The notes beneath the pieces are model-generated. The model was not told where the DNA came from, did no database searches, and was given only the letters and a program-made list of their open reading frames with translations. This document shows positions 8,311 to 16,800 of a DNA stretch of 64,000 bases, in pieces. The first letter of the stretch is position 1, and the number at the start of each line of letters is the position of its first letter. This DNA comes from Cyclobacteriaceae bacterium (GTDB taxonomy: Bacteria; Bacteroidota; Bacteroidia; Cytophagales; Cyclobacteriaceae): the NCBI GenBank assembly GCA_030584025.1, contig CP129487.1, positions 1,550,001-1,614,000 of the forward strand, in the 5' to 3' direction. The translations under genes and the position numbers were made by a program.

Positions 8311-9561
8311 TCAATTTATCAGCTTCATCCAATCGGAATATGCGTGAATCACGTCCTGTAAACACGCTTTACTAAACTGTTCTAATTCAGATGTTGAACT
8401 GTTGTTTCGTATCAGAGCAGCTTCTTTTTCAATAAAGTGATATTGAAGTTCATGTCTTTTGGTTTCAATGAGTGCTTTCCGTTCCCGATAATCCTTGCTG
8501 ATCCAACGATGCACAAGTTCTGCTTTCCACCACAAAGAATCATCCGGTTGTGAACCAGGTGCCACCAGTTGTTCCAATACGTTCGTTCCAAAAAAGAATG
8601 GAATATACACCGATAAACAGGGGTGGGGGGTGCCGGTAAGCCAAACTGTGTGCGGGGCTCCCTTCCTTATTTTTGCAACCATGCTTCCGGTTGTAGAACT
8701 TGGATTTAATAAGCCGGTAGCGTGCATGCATACTGAACCAGTGTTGGCTTTTGACGGCTTAAATTTATCTTCAGGGAGATTGTGCGTTATTAAAATGCTA
8801 ATGCAATTAATTACATCAAGCTTTCCTGCATGCCTAAGACTCAATTCAGTTGTGCAAGCCTGCCGACTCGAAGCCCGACCCAACGTAGTATAAAGCCAAT
8901 CGGAGTATGCTTTTTGAAAATTGAAGGGAGTGTCTTTCTTCCACCAACCCCGACTGTGGGCATAGCTTATGGCTGAGTTGCTAAGTTGATCTGCATACGT
9001 TGAAATGCTTAGCATGTTTGAAATACTTCGAATGTCTTTTGCTTTCTCTGCTGCCCATTCCTTGCCTGCAGTTTCGAACACCCAGGCTTCAGTAGGGTCG
9101 GCAATCAAAAAGCTATTGTGGTAGTAGAATTTTTTATTCCGATAACCACCACAAGCATTTTGTCCATACGCGGTAAGTAAACCAGAAATGCATTCGATAG
9201 CTTCGCGGGCCGATTTGCAACGCTCCAGTGCCAGCCGGAGCATGTCCATGCCTGTAAGACCGTTATTGTGTTTTTCAAACTTCACTTTTGTAAACACTGC
9301 TTCGTTGCCAATAACGAGTCCATGCTCATTTGCGCCCATTTCAGCGCCCCACATCTGAAAGGGTTTAGATAAAATACATTCATACGTTTCCGCTACTTGT
9401 GGAATGCTGATGTAGGTACACTTAACCGTAGCTTCAGCATGAAACATTTTCGGCATGTGAACGATAGCCTGTGCTTCATCTGGCTCCCGGTCGGAATTCT
9501 TAGCGAATAGCAGTGTGCTATCGCAGGTAACGGAAGGAAGGGCAATGAAGGTATCGCACAT
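8311..9561 (-). CDS. C69 family (secernin-like) N-terminal nucleophile hydrolase
   Basis: A 416-aa protein beginning MCDTFIALPSVTCDSTLLFA and then KNSDREP, the hallmark start of peptidase family C69/secernins. Cys2 becomes the N-terminal nucleophile after removal of Met. Further family landmarks are EMGANEHGLVIGNEAVFTK and FLIADPTEAWVFETAGKEWA. Family members hydrolyse dipeptides or other amides; the exact substrate is unknown. There is no signal peptide, so it should be cytoplasmic. The gene starts 10 bp after the nitrilase stop and is the last of three genes in an amine oxidase-nitrilase-C69 operon, which suggests a role in breakdown of amines or amides. Confidence 0.88.
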   Translation of the reverse strand: MCDTFIALPSVTCDSTLLFAKNSDREPDEAQAIVHMPKMFHAEATVKCTYISIPQVAETYECILSKPFQMWGAEMGANEHGLVIGNEAVFTKVKFEKHNNGLTGMDMLRLALERCKSAREAIECISGLLTAYGQNACGGYRNKKFYYHNSFLIADPTEAWVFETAGKEWAAEKAKDIRSISNMLSISTYADQLSNSAISYAHSRGWWKKDTPFNFQKAYSDWLYTTLGRASSRQACTTELSLRHAGKLDVINCISILITHNLPEDKFKPSKANTGSVCMHATGLLNPSSTTGSMVAKIRKGAPHTVWLTGTPHPCLSVYIPFFFGTNVLEQLVAPGSQPDDSLWWKAELVHRWISKDYRERKALIETKRHELQYHFIEKEAALIRNNSSTSELEQFSKACLQDVIHAYSDWMKLIN

Positions 9562-9571
9562 GGATGCCGAA

Positions 9572-10702
9572 TTAAAAGCAAATATTATATATACCGCCTC
9601 GATCTGATGTAGAAGTATTCAATAATTCACCATTTACACTAAAGAAGGGTTGACCATCGCTGCCCAAATCCCAAAGTTTTCCGCGCAAGAAAACGTTAAC
9701 TCCTACTTTAGCCTGAGTTGATTGTATTCGACCGGGCAGCGCATATTTTTTCCAGGCATCAACTTCTTTAATGGTGCCGATGTCGTTTTTGTTCACATCA
9801 TCGGGCATTGCGCTGCCGTCATATCCCTTCCATGATGCAGCCATGGCGTTATCCCCAGCTGCATAGGAATTCACCAGTATTACTTCAGCCGCTGACCTGT
9901 TGATTTCTTCATAAGCTTCCGGATACCAGGAATCAGCACAAACCAGAACAGAGGTTTTGCCAATGCTTAAATCGTACGTTGGTAATTCAGTAATCGGACA
10001 AGCTTGCACAAAGGGTAACTCGCTTGTAATGGGAAAGGATTTTTTAATAAGTTTTTTGTCGATTGAGCCATCCGGATAAAAGATGAAACTTGCATTATAG
10101 AGAGGTCCACTTATGTTAATATTAATTTCATTATCCCTTACACTGGGATCAGGTAAAACGATTGAGCCCGCATTGATGGTAACCTGATAGGTGGAAGCTA
10201 ACTCCGTGAAGACTTCGCTGTATATTCTTGCCATCTCTTTGGCTTTCATCCGAAAAAGCGAAGCAGCAAAGACATCTTGCTCATTATTATTATCAAAATA
10301 GGAACGAATGAATTTTGGGAGATTACTCAATACCATTAGCGTCATGGCTTTATTGAGATGTGCCGTTTCAGCTACACTCGTTTTCTCTCCACTGATCACG
10401 AGCCAAGTACCCACGTATTCCGGCAAAAGAACAACTGTATTTTCTTTGAAAAAACCTGATTGTTGGGCTTTACCAAAGTACAGCTTGATTTTTTCGTAGA
10501 AGTGCCCTTCACTCAGGTAATCTTCGGGAACCATGTATGGTTGAATACCAACAATATTTTTTGAGCAGACAGAATCGTTGGAGATGGATTCTACTACATC
10601 AATATAACCATTGGGTTCTTTCCATTCCGTAGTGCGCCCTACTGATGACCAGATCGTCCAAAGTCCAACAGCAATGAGAATGAATAAAAGAATTTTTTTC
10701 AA
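9572..10702 (-). CDS. Carbon-nitrogen hydrolase (nitrilase superfamily), membrane-anchored or secreted
   Basis: A 376-aa protein whose first codon is TTG, overlapping the stop of the amine oxidase by 4 bases (TTGA), so translation is probably coupled. Residues 3-20 are hydrophobic (ILLFILIAVGLWTIW), a signal or membrane anchor. The Glu-Lys-Cys triad is visible: Glu in VVLLPEYVGTW, Lys in DKKLIKKSFPIT and Cys in SVLVCADSWYPEAY. Members cleave non-peptide C-N bonds in amides or nitriles. An exported member with this operon partner is unusual. Substrate is unknown. It sits between a flavin amine oxidase and a C69 hydrolase on one transcript. Confidence 0.85.
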   Translation of the reverse strand: MKKILLFILIAVGLWTIWSSVGRTTEWKEPNGYIDVVESISNDSVCSKNIVGIQPYMVPEDYLSEGHFYEKIKLYFGKAQQSGFFKENTVVLLPEYVGTWLVISGEKTSVAETAHLNKAMTLMVLSNLPKFIRSYFDNNNEQDVFAASLFRMKAKEMARIYSEVFTELASTYQVTINAGSIVLPDPSVRDNEININISGPLYNASFIFYPDGSIDKKLIKKSFPITSELPFVQACPITELPTYDLSIGKTSVLVCADSWYPEAYEEINRSAAEVILVNSYAAGDNAMAASWKGYDGSAMPDDVNKNDIGTIKEVDAWKKYALPGRIQSTQAKVGVNVFLRGKLWDLGSDGQPFFSVNGELLNTSTSDRGGIYNICF

Positions 10703-12057
10703 GGATTCAGACTTTTTAATACTTCCTGTGCGGCTCGTTCACCCGACCTAACTGCGCCCTCAATATAGCCATACCAAACATCGGATGTTTCCGTGCCTGC
10801 CCAAAAAATTGATCCATATGGTTTTGCTAACTCGTTTTCAAAATTTGTCCACGCCCCGGTAGGGTAAATCCCTGCATAACATCCTTTGCTCCAGGCTTCA
10901 TCGGCCCAGCAATGGTCAGTATAGTAAATCGGCTGTGCAGCTTCTTTTCCGAAATAGCGTTCAAAATATTCAAGTGCAATTTTTTTCCGACTTTGTTTAT
11001 CCTGCAAAAAAAAATCACGTGCCCGATTGGCTATACAAAAAGCCAGTAACACGCCATACGAACTATCAGCCGGTGAAGAATCAAAAAACGTTTGAAATGG
11101 AGCATGTTCATCAGCCACTACCTGTCCACTGAATCCATTTTTCCTCCAAAAGGGTTTCTCATACACACCAAAGACTTTTCCAACAATGCCCATTGAAAGT
11201 TTCTGTAGTAACTGTTGCTTTTTGAGTGGGAGCGAGGGACTGAATTCGATATCTTGAATCAACACAGGAGGAATGGCCACAATAACACACTTAGCCTTGT
11301 ATTCAAAACCATCGCCTGAAACGGAAATCAAATCATCTGACTGGGTAATTCGTTTAACAGGATTATTTAATCGAATCGAAGTTTGAAATTTTTTAGCAAG
11401 TTTCTCAGCAAAAGGTTGCATGCCTCCTTTAATGCGATGTTGCTGCGCTCCGTCTTTAATACTTAGTAATACATTCAGGTTTGTTCCTGAACGGATGTAA
11501 AACAAGGCGTGCAAAAGCGATATTTCATTCAGTTCACAGGCATATACGGTTTCAAGCCCGGCCCGAACAACCTTGTAACAATTTCTGGTATAGCAATGCT
11601 TCCGAGCGAACGCTTCCAAGCTCATGCTATCCCAGGTTTTGGCTTGCGAAGTTGACCACGGATTACTCAACTCAATTTTTTTGGCCATCCGATCAAGCTT
11701 TTTTAACACCATGTCAATGTTGATCAGAGAAGGAATATCCATTTTTGGAATTAATCCGGTGTACGTTTTGATAACCCGATTCAGGTCCAGAATATTTTTT
11801 CCTTCATTGTAGGTTTCGTACCATTCAATGCCATGTTCACGGGCCAGGTCATACATGCGATCTTGCGTGGGCCCGATCCATTGGCCACCAATGTCAACGT
11901 ATTTTCCATTTTCAAAATGGCGGGTGTGGGTTCTGCCACCTACGCGATCACGTGCTTCCAGGAGGAGAAATGATTTGTTTTCTTTATGAAGAATCCGACC
12001 GGCTGCCAGCCCGGAGAATCCTGCGCCAACTACAATGCAATCAAAAGTATGTGCCAT
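10699..12057 (-). CDS. Flavin monoamine oxidase family FAD-dependent oxidoreductase
   Basis: A 452-aa protein from the ATG at 12057. The frame is open for 46 more codons upstream, but FDCIVVGAGFSGLAAGRIL at the chosen N-terminus is the FAD-binding GxGxxG and leaves no room for an extra domain. Next come LLLEARDRVGGRTHT, GGQWIGPTQDRMYDLA, and the C-terminal WAGTETSDVWYGYIEGAVRSG that binds the isoalloxazine ring in monoamine oxidases. It oxidises primary or secondary amines to imine/aldehyde, ammonia and hydrogen peroxide. First gene of the operon with the nitrilase and the C69 hydrolase. It diverges from the molybdenum hydroxylase genes across 149 bp. Confidence 0.92.
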   Translation of the reverse strand: MAHTFDCIVVGAGFSGLAAGRILHKENKSFLLLEARDRVGGRTHTRHFENGKYVDIGGQWIGPTQDRMYDLAREHGIEWYETYNEGKNILDLNRVIKTYTGLIPKMDIPSLINIDMVLKKLDRMAKKIELSNPWSTSQAKTWDSMSLEAFARKHCYTRNCYKVVRAGLETVYACELNEISLLHALFYIRSGTNLNVLLSIKDGAQQHRIKGGMQPFAEKLAKKFQTSIRLNNPVKRITQSDDLISVSGDGFEYKAKCVIVAIPPVLIQDIEFSPSLPLKKQQLLQKLSMGIVGKVFGVYEKPFWRKNGFSGQVVADEHAPFQTFFDSSPADSSYGVLLAFCIANRARDFFLQDKQSRKKIALEYFERYFGKEAAQPIYYTDHCWADEAWSKGCYAGIYPTGAWTNFENELAKPYGSIFWAGTETSDVWYGYIEGAVRSGERAAQEVLKSLNP

Positions 12058-12206
12058 AATGAATCTGCCATCAATATACACCTGTTGATATGATCTTTGC
12101 TTAAAACCCGTGAGATAAGTTTTATGTCGGTTTAATTGGTTCAAGTTGCAATTGCTCTGCGTTTTGGGTAATTTAAACTTGATCTGTAACACCAAAATTC
12201 TCCTTT

Positions 12207-12656
12207 ATGAATATCACAGTAAATGGAAAAAATTATTCGCTTGATGTGAGTGGCAGTACCAGTTTGCTGGTGGCGCTACGGGAACATGTGGGCCTGACGG
12301 GAAGTAAATACGGCTGTGGGGAAGGAGTTTGTGGAGCGTGCACCGTGTTGATTGGCGGTGTTCCTGTGCGGTCGTGTATTACTCCGGTAGGCAGTGCACA
12401 GAACAAGGAAATCATTACGGTTGAAGGCCTGGAGCAAAACGGAAAACTTCATCGTGTACAGGAAGCACTACTTGAAGCAGATCCATTTCAATGTGCGTAT
12501 TGTGCATCGGGTATGGTAATGTCGGCTGTAGCGTTGCTGGAACGGAATCCGTCTCCATCAAAAGAGGAGATTAAAGATGCGATGCAAGGCAATATTTGCC
12601 GGTGTTGCACCTATCCCGATATTGTCGATGCCATTGCAAAAGTCGCTAACGCTTAA
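12207..12656 (+). CDS. (2Fe-2S)-binding small subunit of a molybdenum hydroxylase
   Basis: A 149-aa small subunit of the xanthine dehydrogenase/isoquinoline 1-oxidoreductase (IorA) type. The plant-ferredoxin cluster is held by C37, C42, C45 and C57 (YGCGEGVCGAC...SC), and the second helical cluster by C96, C99, C131 and C133 (CAYC and CRCC). The extra Cys134 in CRCCTY replaces the usual Gly. It passes electrons from the molybdopterin centre to an external acceptor. The large subunit follows 11 bp downstream. No FAD (CoxM-like) subunit is nearby, so the acceptor is probably a cytochrome, as in Ior-type enzymes; a cytochrome c gene lies 3.4 kb away. Confidence 0.93.
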   Translation: MNITVNGKNYSLDVSGSTSLLVALREHVGLTGSKYGCGEGVCGACTVLIGGVPVRSCITPVGSAQNKEIITVEGLEQNGKLHRVQEALLEADPFQCAYCASGMVMSAVALLERNPSPSKEEIKDAMQGNICRCCTYPDIVDAIAKVANA

Positions 12657-12667
12657 AAATCGAAGTC

Positions 12668-14797
12668 ATGGAGAAATCAGAAAATACATTATATCCTGAG
12701 CAATACGAATTGTACGAAGGCATTCAAAAACCAGTAACCCGAAGAAATTTTTTCCGGCTCGTTGGCGGTGGAGTAGGTGTGGCGTTAACGGTCTCAGATG
12801 TTCTTGCCTCAACGCTGATAACGGATTTTGAAAGGCGGGAAAGTGAAATCTTGGATGATAATACCATTGCTGCCTGGATACATATCAATGAAGCAGGAAG
12901 AATTGTTGTGTACACCGGCAAAGTAGAAGTAGGACAAAATATCCGAACATCGCTTACGCAAATTGTGGCAGAAGAATTACGTGTTTCAGTTAAAGATATT
13001 GACATGATCATGGGTGACACCAGTCTTGTGCCCTACGATCGTGGAACATTTGGCAGCCTCACCACTCCAAATATGTCACCTATTCTGCGCAAAGCAGCAG
13101 CTTCTTTGCGGGAAGTTCTTGTGGAGATGGCAGCAACTGAATGGAAAATTTCGGCAACTACGCTAAGAGCTGATAATGGAAAGGTGCTTAACCCATCATC
13201 TAAAAAATCTGTTGACTATCAGCAATTGGCGCAAGGGAAGAAAATCCTAAAACCATTAAATGACAAGGCTGCATTAACGCCACCCGACAAATGGAAAGTG
13301 GCGGGTACATCTGTTCAAAAAATAAATGGTCGTGATTTTATAACCGGTAAGCACCAATACACATCGGATATCGTATTGCCAGGAATGTTATACGGAAAAA
13401 TTCTGAGGGCTCCGGCTTATGGCTCAACACTTGTATCAGCAGATACACAACGGGCTAAAGGCATATCAGGTGTTACGGTCGTACAGGAGAGTGATTTTAT
13501 TGGTGTTGTCGCCAACGATTCACAAACTGCCGAAAGCGCACTGTGGGAAATCAAGGCCGACTGGAAGCATACGGCACAACCTTCTCGTGAAAATATTTTT
13601 AGTTATTTGAAGGAGAAGGCTGGTAATGCGCGTACGGAGAGTAACAAAGGCGATGTAAACAAGATATTCTCATCCTCAAAGGAAGTGTTGTCACAAACGT
13701 ATCTCATCAACTATATCGCCCATGCGCCACTTGAGCCCCGTGCTGCTGTAGCCCAATGGGAGGGTGACAAGCTTACGGTGTGGATTGGTACACAACGGCC
13801 TTTTGGCGTGCAGGAGGAACTTGAGCGACACTTCCGGATTAGCAAGGACAACATTCGGGTGATTATGCCAGATACAGGTTCAGGTTATGGAGGCAAGCAC
13901 ACCGGAGAAACGGCCATTGAAGCCGCTCGCTTGGCAAAAGCTGTTGGACAGCCTGTTAAAGTGGTGTGGACGCGTGAAGAAGAATTTAAGTGGGCCTACT
14001 TCCGGCCAGCCGGGGTTATCGAAGTAAAGAGTATGGTTGCTGCAACCGGAAATGTAACTGCCTGGGAGTTTCATAATTATAATTCAGGTGCTGCAGGAAT
14101 TCAAACGCCATACGATATTGATAATCAGAAAATACAATTCCATCCGGTTGACTCTCCGTTGCGACAAGGTTCTTATCGTGCATTGGCGGCAACGGCCAAC
14201 GTGTTTGCCCGTGAGTGCCAGATGAATGACATGGCCGTATCGCTCAACATTGACCCGGTTGCCTTTCGCGTTAAGCACCTGAAAGATGACCGGTTGATAA
14301 AAGTATTAGAAACCACAGCAAATGCCTTTGGCTGGACAAAGCCAAAACAAAAGGGAAGAGGTTATGGCATTGCCTGTGGGTTTGAAAAGGGTGGGTATAC
14401 CGCGCTTGCTGCGGAAGTAGAAGTATCACCAGGTGGTGAAGTACGGGTGCTTCGAATTGTTTCTGCATTTGAATGTGGTAAAATTATCAACCCACGTCAT
14501 CTAAGAAGTCAGGTTATCGGTTGTATTCTTCAGGGATTGGGCGGAGCATTGTTAGAAGCAGTGGATTTTAAAGATGGAAAAATCGCCAACCCCTCATTTG
14601 CGAATTACCGTGTACCACGATTCAGCGATATACCACCCATTGAGATTGTATTAATCGACAGGCCAGATATCCGATCAACCGGAGCGGGTGAAGCACCAAT
14701 TGTGGGTATTGCTCCCGCTATCCGCAATGCGATTTATGATGCCAGTGGGAAGAAGTTGAATAACCTGCCGTTGCTGGCAAACCGGGGTCGGATTTAA
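12668..14797 (+). CDS. Molybdopterin-binding large subunit, xanthine dehydrogenase/IorB family, Tat-exported
   Basis: A 709-aa protein. Residues about 24-50 contain a twin-arginine signal (TRRNFFRLVGGG followed by a hydrophobic stretch), so the folded cofactor-loaded complex should go to the periplasm, carrying the small subunit with it. Molybdopterin-family landmarks: GKVEVGQNIRTSLTQIVAEEL, GKHQYTSDIVLPGMLYGKIL, HAPLEPRAAVAQW, DTGSGYGGKHTGE, and the catalytic Glu in STGAGEAPIVGIAPAI near the C-terminus. It hydroxylates aldehydes or N-heteroaromatic compounds with water as oxygen source; substrate unknown. Ior-like two-subunit enzymes usually feed a c-type cytochrome. The DinB gene follows after 11 bp. 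Confidence 0.92.
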   Translation: MEKSENTLYPEQYELYEGIQKPVTRRNFFRLVGGGVGVALTVSDVLASTLITDFERRESEILDDNTIAAWIHINEAGRIVVYTGKVEVGQNIRTSLTQIVAEELRVSVKDIDMIMGDTSLVPYDRGTFGSLTTPNMSPILRKAAASLREVLVEMAATEWKISATTLRADNGKVLNPSSKKSVDYQQLAQGKKILKPLNDKAALTPPDKWKVAGTSVQKINGRDFITGKHQYTSDIVLPGMLYGKILRAPAYGSTLVSADTQRAKGISGVTVVQESDFIGVVANDSQTAESALWEIKADWKHTAQPSRENIFSYLKEKAGNARTESNKGDVNKIFSSSKEVLSQTYLINYIAHAPLEPRAAVAQWEGDKLTVWIGTQRPFGVQEELERHFRISKDNIRVIMPDTGSGYGGKHTGETAIEAARLAKAVGQPVKVVWTREEEFKWAYFRPAGVIEVKSMVAATGNVTAWEFHNYNSGAAGIQTPYDIDNQKIQFHPVDSPLRQGSYRALAATANVFARECQMNDMAVSLNIDPVAFRVKHLKDDRLIKVLETTANAFGWTKPKQKGRGYGIACGFEKGGYTALAAEVEVSPGGEVRVLRIVSAFECGKIINPRHLRSQVIGCILQGLGGALLEAVDFKDGKIANPSFANYRVPRFSDIPPIEIVLIDRPDIRSTGAGEAPIVGIAPAIRNAIYDASGKKLNNLPLLANRGRI

Positions 14798-14808
14798 TTT
14801 GAGGTAAT

Positions 14809-15333
14809 ATGGCTTTCGAACTACAAAAGACGCTGCGTTTGTTGGAAAGAACACCACAGGTTCTTGACAGTCTGTTGCGCGATTTACCAAGCGATTGGGT
14901 TTTGACAAACGAAGGTGCTGATACGTGGAATGCTTTTGACATAGTGGGTCACCTTATTCATGGGGAGAAAACAGATTGGATTCCTCGGTTGGAGAAAATA
15001 CTTTCCGATCATGAGGACAAAACTTTTGAGCCATTCGACCGGTTTGCGCAGTTTGTAGCCAGTAAAGGAAAACGTTTGGAAGAATTGTTGAATGAGTTCT
15101 CAGCATTGCGAAAGCACAACCTGGAAATTGTCAGAGCAAAAAATATTACGCAAAGTGATTTTGCAAAGACAGGGATTCATCCTGTGTTTGGAGCCGTTAC
15201 ACTAAGCCAATTACTGGCTACCTGGGTGGTTCACGATCTTAACCACTTGTCGCAGATTTCGCGTGTTATGGCAAAGCATTATAAATATGAGGTGGGTCCG
15301 TGGATTGAATTTCTTGGAATATTGAAGACTTGA
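14809..15333 (+). CDS. DinB family protein
   Basis: A 174-aa four-helix-bundle protein of the DinB/YfiT type. The three metal-binding histidines are visible: one in IVGHLIHGEKTDW and two in WVVHDLNHLSQISRVM (HxxxH). Family members are putative metal-dependent transferases using thiols such as bacillithiol or mycothiol, or stress proteins; the specific reaction is unknown. There is no signal peptide. It sits 11 bp after the molybdenum hydroxylase large subunit and is probably co-transcribed, although no functional link is established. Confidence 0.88.
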   Translation: MAFELQKTLRLLERTPQVLDSLLRDLPSDWVLTNEGADTWNAFDIVGHLIHGEKTDWIPRLEKILSDHEDKTFEPFDRFAQFVASKGKRLEELLNEFSALRKHNLEIVRAKNITQSDFAKTGIHPVFGAVTLSQLLATWVVHDLNHLSQISRVMAKHYKYEVGPWIEFLGILKT

Positions 15334-15338
15334 AAACA

Positions 15339-15387
15339 CGAACCCCGGATTACTTCTGAGACAAGGCCAGCTTCATCCGGGGTTTCG
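15339..15387. terminator. Bidirectional terminator-like hairpin
   Basis: A perfect 10-bp inverted repeat, AACCCCGGAT at 15341-15350 and ATCCGGGGTT at 15375-15384, with a 24-nt loop. It lies between the convergent DinB gene and the 38-aa gene. T runs are short, so it may act as a weak terminator or mRNA end-protecting structure. Confidence 0.55.
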
Positions 15388-15402
15388 TTAGAAATGATTT
15401 CT

Positions 15403-15519
15403 TTACTTTTTACCAAATACTTCCTTTGGCAATTGTATCAGCCAACTTACCATCATGGCTATTGTTAGTATGATCAGGCTTCCGAAGAACAAAACGAAAA
15501 ACATCATAACAGGTTTCAT
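15403..15519 (-). CDS. Small single-pass membrane protein (38 aa)
   Basis: A 38-residue frame from ATG 15519 to TAA 15403. It begins MKPVMMFFVLFFGSLIILTI and ends QLPKEVFGKK, giving one strongly hydrophobic helix of about 24 residues with a short basic tail that should stay in the cytoplasm by the positive-inside rule. The start lies only 4 bp after the stop of the preceding secreted-protein gene, so it is the third gene of a cytochrome c operon. Its size and composition resemble small subunits or assembly factors of membrane respiratory complexes, but I recognise no family. Confidence 0.6.
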   Translation of the reverse strand: MKPVMMFFVLFFGSLIILTIAMMVSWLIQLPKEVFGKK

Positions 15520-15523
15520 TTTA

Positions 15524-16018
15524 TTAAATTAATCTTGCAAACTGACTTAACTTCCACTCACCGTTAATCACCAGGGCGTTTTCAACAATCACTTTGTGCT
15601 CCCGACCTTTTGCGGTGAATACAATGGTAAGTGTGGATACACCAAACTTACTTTTGGGTGCAGGGCCATGTTCAATACGTAAGTATTCTACATCATTCCA
15701 ATCAATACCGATTGCTTTCCCTTCTTCAATGATTCGGGTGAAAGATTCATGAAGATCAGGAATGATTTTCTTGGCGTAGGTTAGTGCGAAATCATTCTTC
15801 GCCTCAAACAGGGTGTTGCCATACGCTGCAGCGTGCGCATCCATCACCGTATAAAAATCTGCCAGGGTTGGTTGCAGTGCGGCATACGATGAAAAGGCTT
15901 GACGTTGAAGCGCCTCAATCGTATTCTCTCCGATTGGGTTAACCGTTAAAGGTTCCGGCTGTGGTGTAAATGAGGTTAAGGTGATAGTCATGGCGGATAG
16001 AAGAAATAAGTTTTTCAT
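15524..16018 (-). CDS. Secreted hypothetical protein in the cytochrome c operon
   Basis: A 164-aa protein with a signal peptide (MKNLFLLSAMTITLTSFTPQ). The mature part is alpha/beta: helices FSSYAALQPTLADFYTVMDAH and a beta-rich C-terminus ending VIVENALVINGEWKLSQFARLI. That closing pattern resembles NTF2/SnoaL-like cone folds, but this is a weak impression and no catalytic residue can be named. It follows the cytochrome c gene by 20 bp and precedes a 38-aa membrane peptide by 4 bp. A role in the periplasmic redox function of this operon is inferred from position only. Confidence 0.75.
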   Translation of the reverse strand: MKNLFLLSAMTITLTSFTPQPEPLTVNPIGENTIEALQRQAFSSYAALQPTLADFYTVMDAHAAAYGNTLFEAKNDFALTYAKKIIPDLHESFTRIIEEGKAIGIDWNDVEYLRIEHGPAPKSKFGVSTLTIVFTAKGREHKVIVENALVINGEWKLSQFARLI

Positions 16019-16038
16019 GATGTTAAATTTTAGTTCGG

Positions 16039-16617
16039 TTACATATCAGCTCGTGATACCGGAGCTGGTACCAGGTTGCGTACGGGTTTAAGGGATTGCA
16101 GGTAAGCGAAAATGGCTTTCAGTTCATCATCGTTGAAGTGTTGATACATCTGCCAAGGCATAGGCGGCAGCAAATCACGACTTCCTTCAAGGCCTTTATA
16201 CTTTCCTTTTCGGATGGCGAGTTTGAATTGATCAAAGCTCCAACTTCCCGTTCCGGTATCATCGGGTGTAAGGTTGGCTGCGTAGGAGATGCCCCAAGGG
16301 CCCACAAATCCCGTTAACCCCATATTAAATAGTATCCAGTTTTCATTTTCATTAGGAATAGGAGGTAATGGTTCGCCTTGCGGATGGCCGGAAAGCAAAC
16401 GTTCCGGGTCGGGTTCAGGCCCCAGCGGGGTCATGATTTTGGGTGAATGACAGTCGTGACAGGCGCCAACGGTAACTAAATGTTGCCCACGCTTAATCAT
16501 TTCTTCGTCCTTCAACCAGTTGGTATCGACTTCTTTTTTATCGGGTGTTCTGAACATACAGGCAGCCATCAGACCAGCCAGTACCACCGTAAAAAGAAAT
16601 TTTGCTGTTGGTTTCAT
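16039..16617 (-). CDS. Monohaem c-type cytochrome, exported (possible lipoprotein)
   Basis: A 192-aa protein with a signal peptide ending GLMAAC, a plausible though imperfect lipobox, so it may be lipid-anchored. One haem attachment site CHDCH lies in GQHLVTVGACHDCHSPK. The probable Met axial ligand is in LLPPMPWQMYQHF, followed by the closing helix DDELKAIFAYLQSLKPV typical of class I cytochromes c. It is the first gene of a three-gene operon and diverges from an AraC regulator. A natural role would be electron acceptor for the nearby periplasmic molybdenum hydroxylase, but the two are on separate transcripts, so this is an inference. Confidence 0.9.
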   Translation of the reverse strand: MKPTAKFLFTVVLAGLMAACMFRTPDKKEVDTNWLKDEEMIKRGQHLVTVGACHDCHSPKIMTPLGPEPDPERLLSGHPQGEPLPPIPNENENWILFNMGLTGFVGPWGISYAANLTPDDTGTGSWSFDQFKLAIRKGKYKGLEGSRDLLPPMPWQMYQHFNDDELKAIFAYLQSLKPVRNLVPAPVSRADM

Positions 16618-16671
16618 AGTTGGTTAAAATTGTTTTTGTGGAGTTACACGAAACCAATGGGTTTGGCAGAC

Positions 16672-16715
16672 TACGCTAAAACACTTCTCTGATACGCTAA
16701 ATCAACTTCTGTTGA
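16672..16715 (+). promoter_or_regulatory. Phased direct repeat, probable AraC-family operator
   Basis: TACGCTAAA occurs at 16672-16680 and again at 16693-16701, exactly 21 bp apart (two DNA turns). Each copy continues with a similar ACTTCT...TGA tail, so the unit is effectively about 21-23 bp in tandem. It lies between the divergent cytochrome c operon and the AraC regulator. Tandem half-sites with about two-turn spacing are the usual binding geometry of AraC proteins. Confidence 0.6.
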
Positions 16716-16800
16716 CCCTTGCGCTGTCTTTAGAATGATTCTATGAAACTTTGTTGAACGCTTTTCGTGAAAGGAGCTTGTTGACATCTGTCACCCTCTT

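Noticed and set aside
16782..16793. Palindrome TGACA-TC-TGTCA just before the AraC start
   Set aside because: Could be an operator half, but a 5-bp stem arises often by chance; noted in the AraC entry and not called as its own site.
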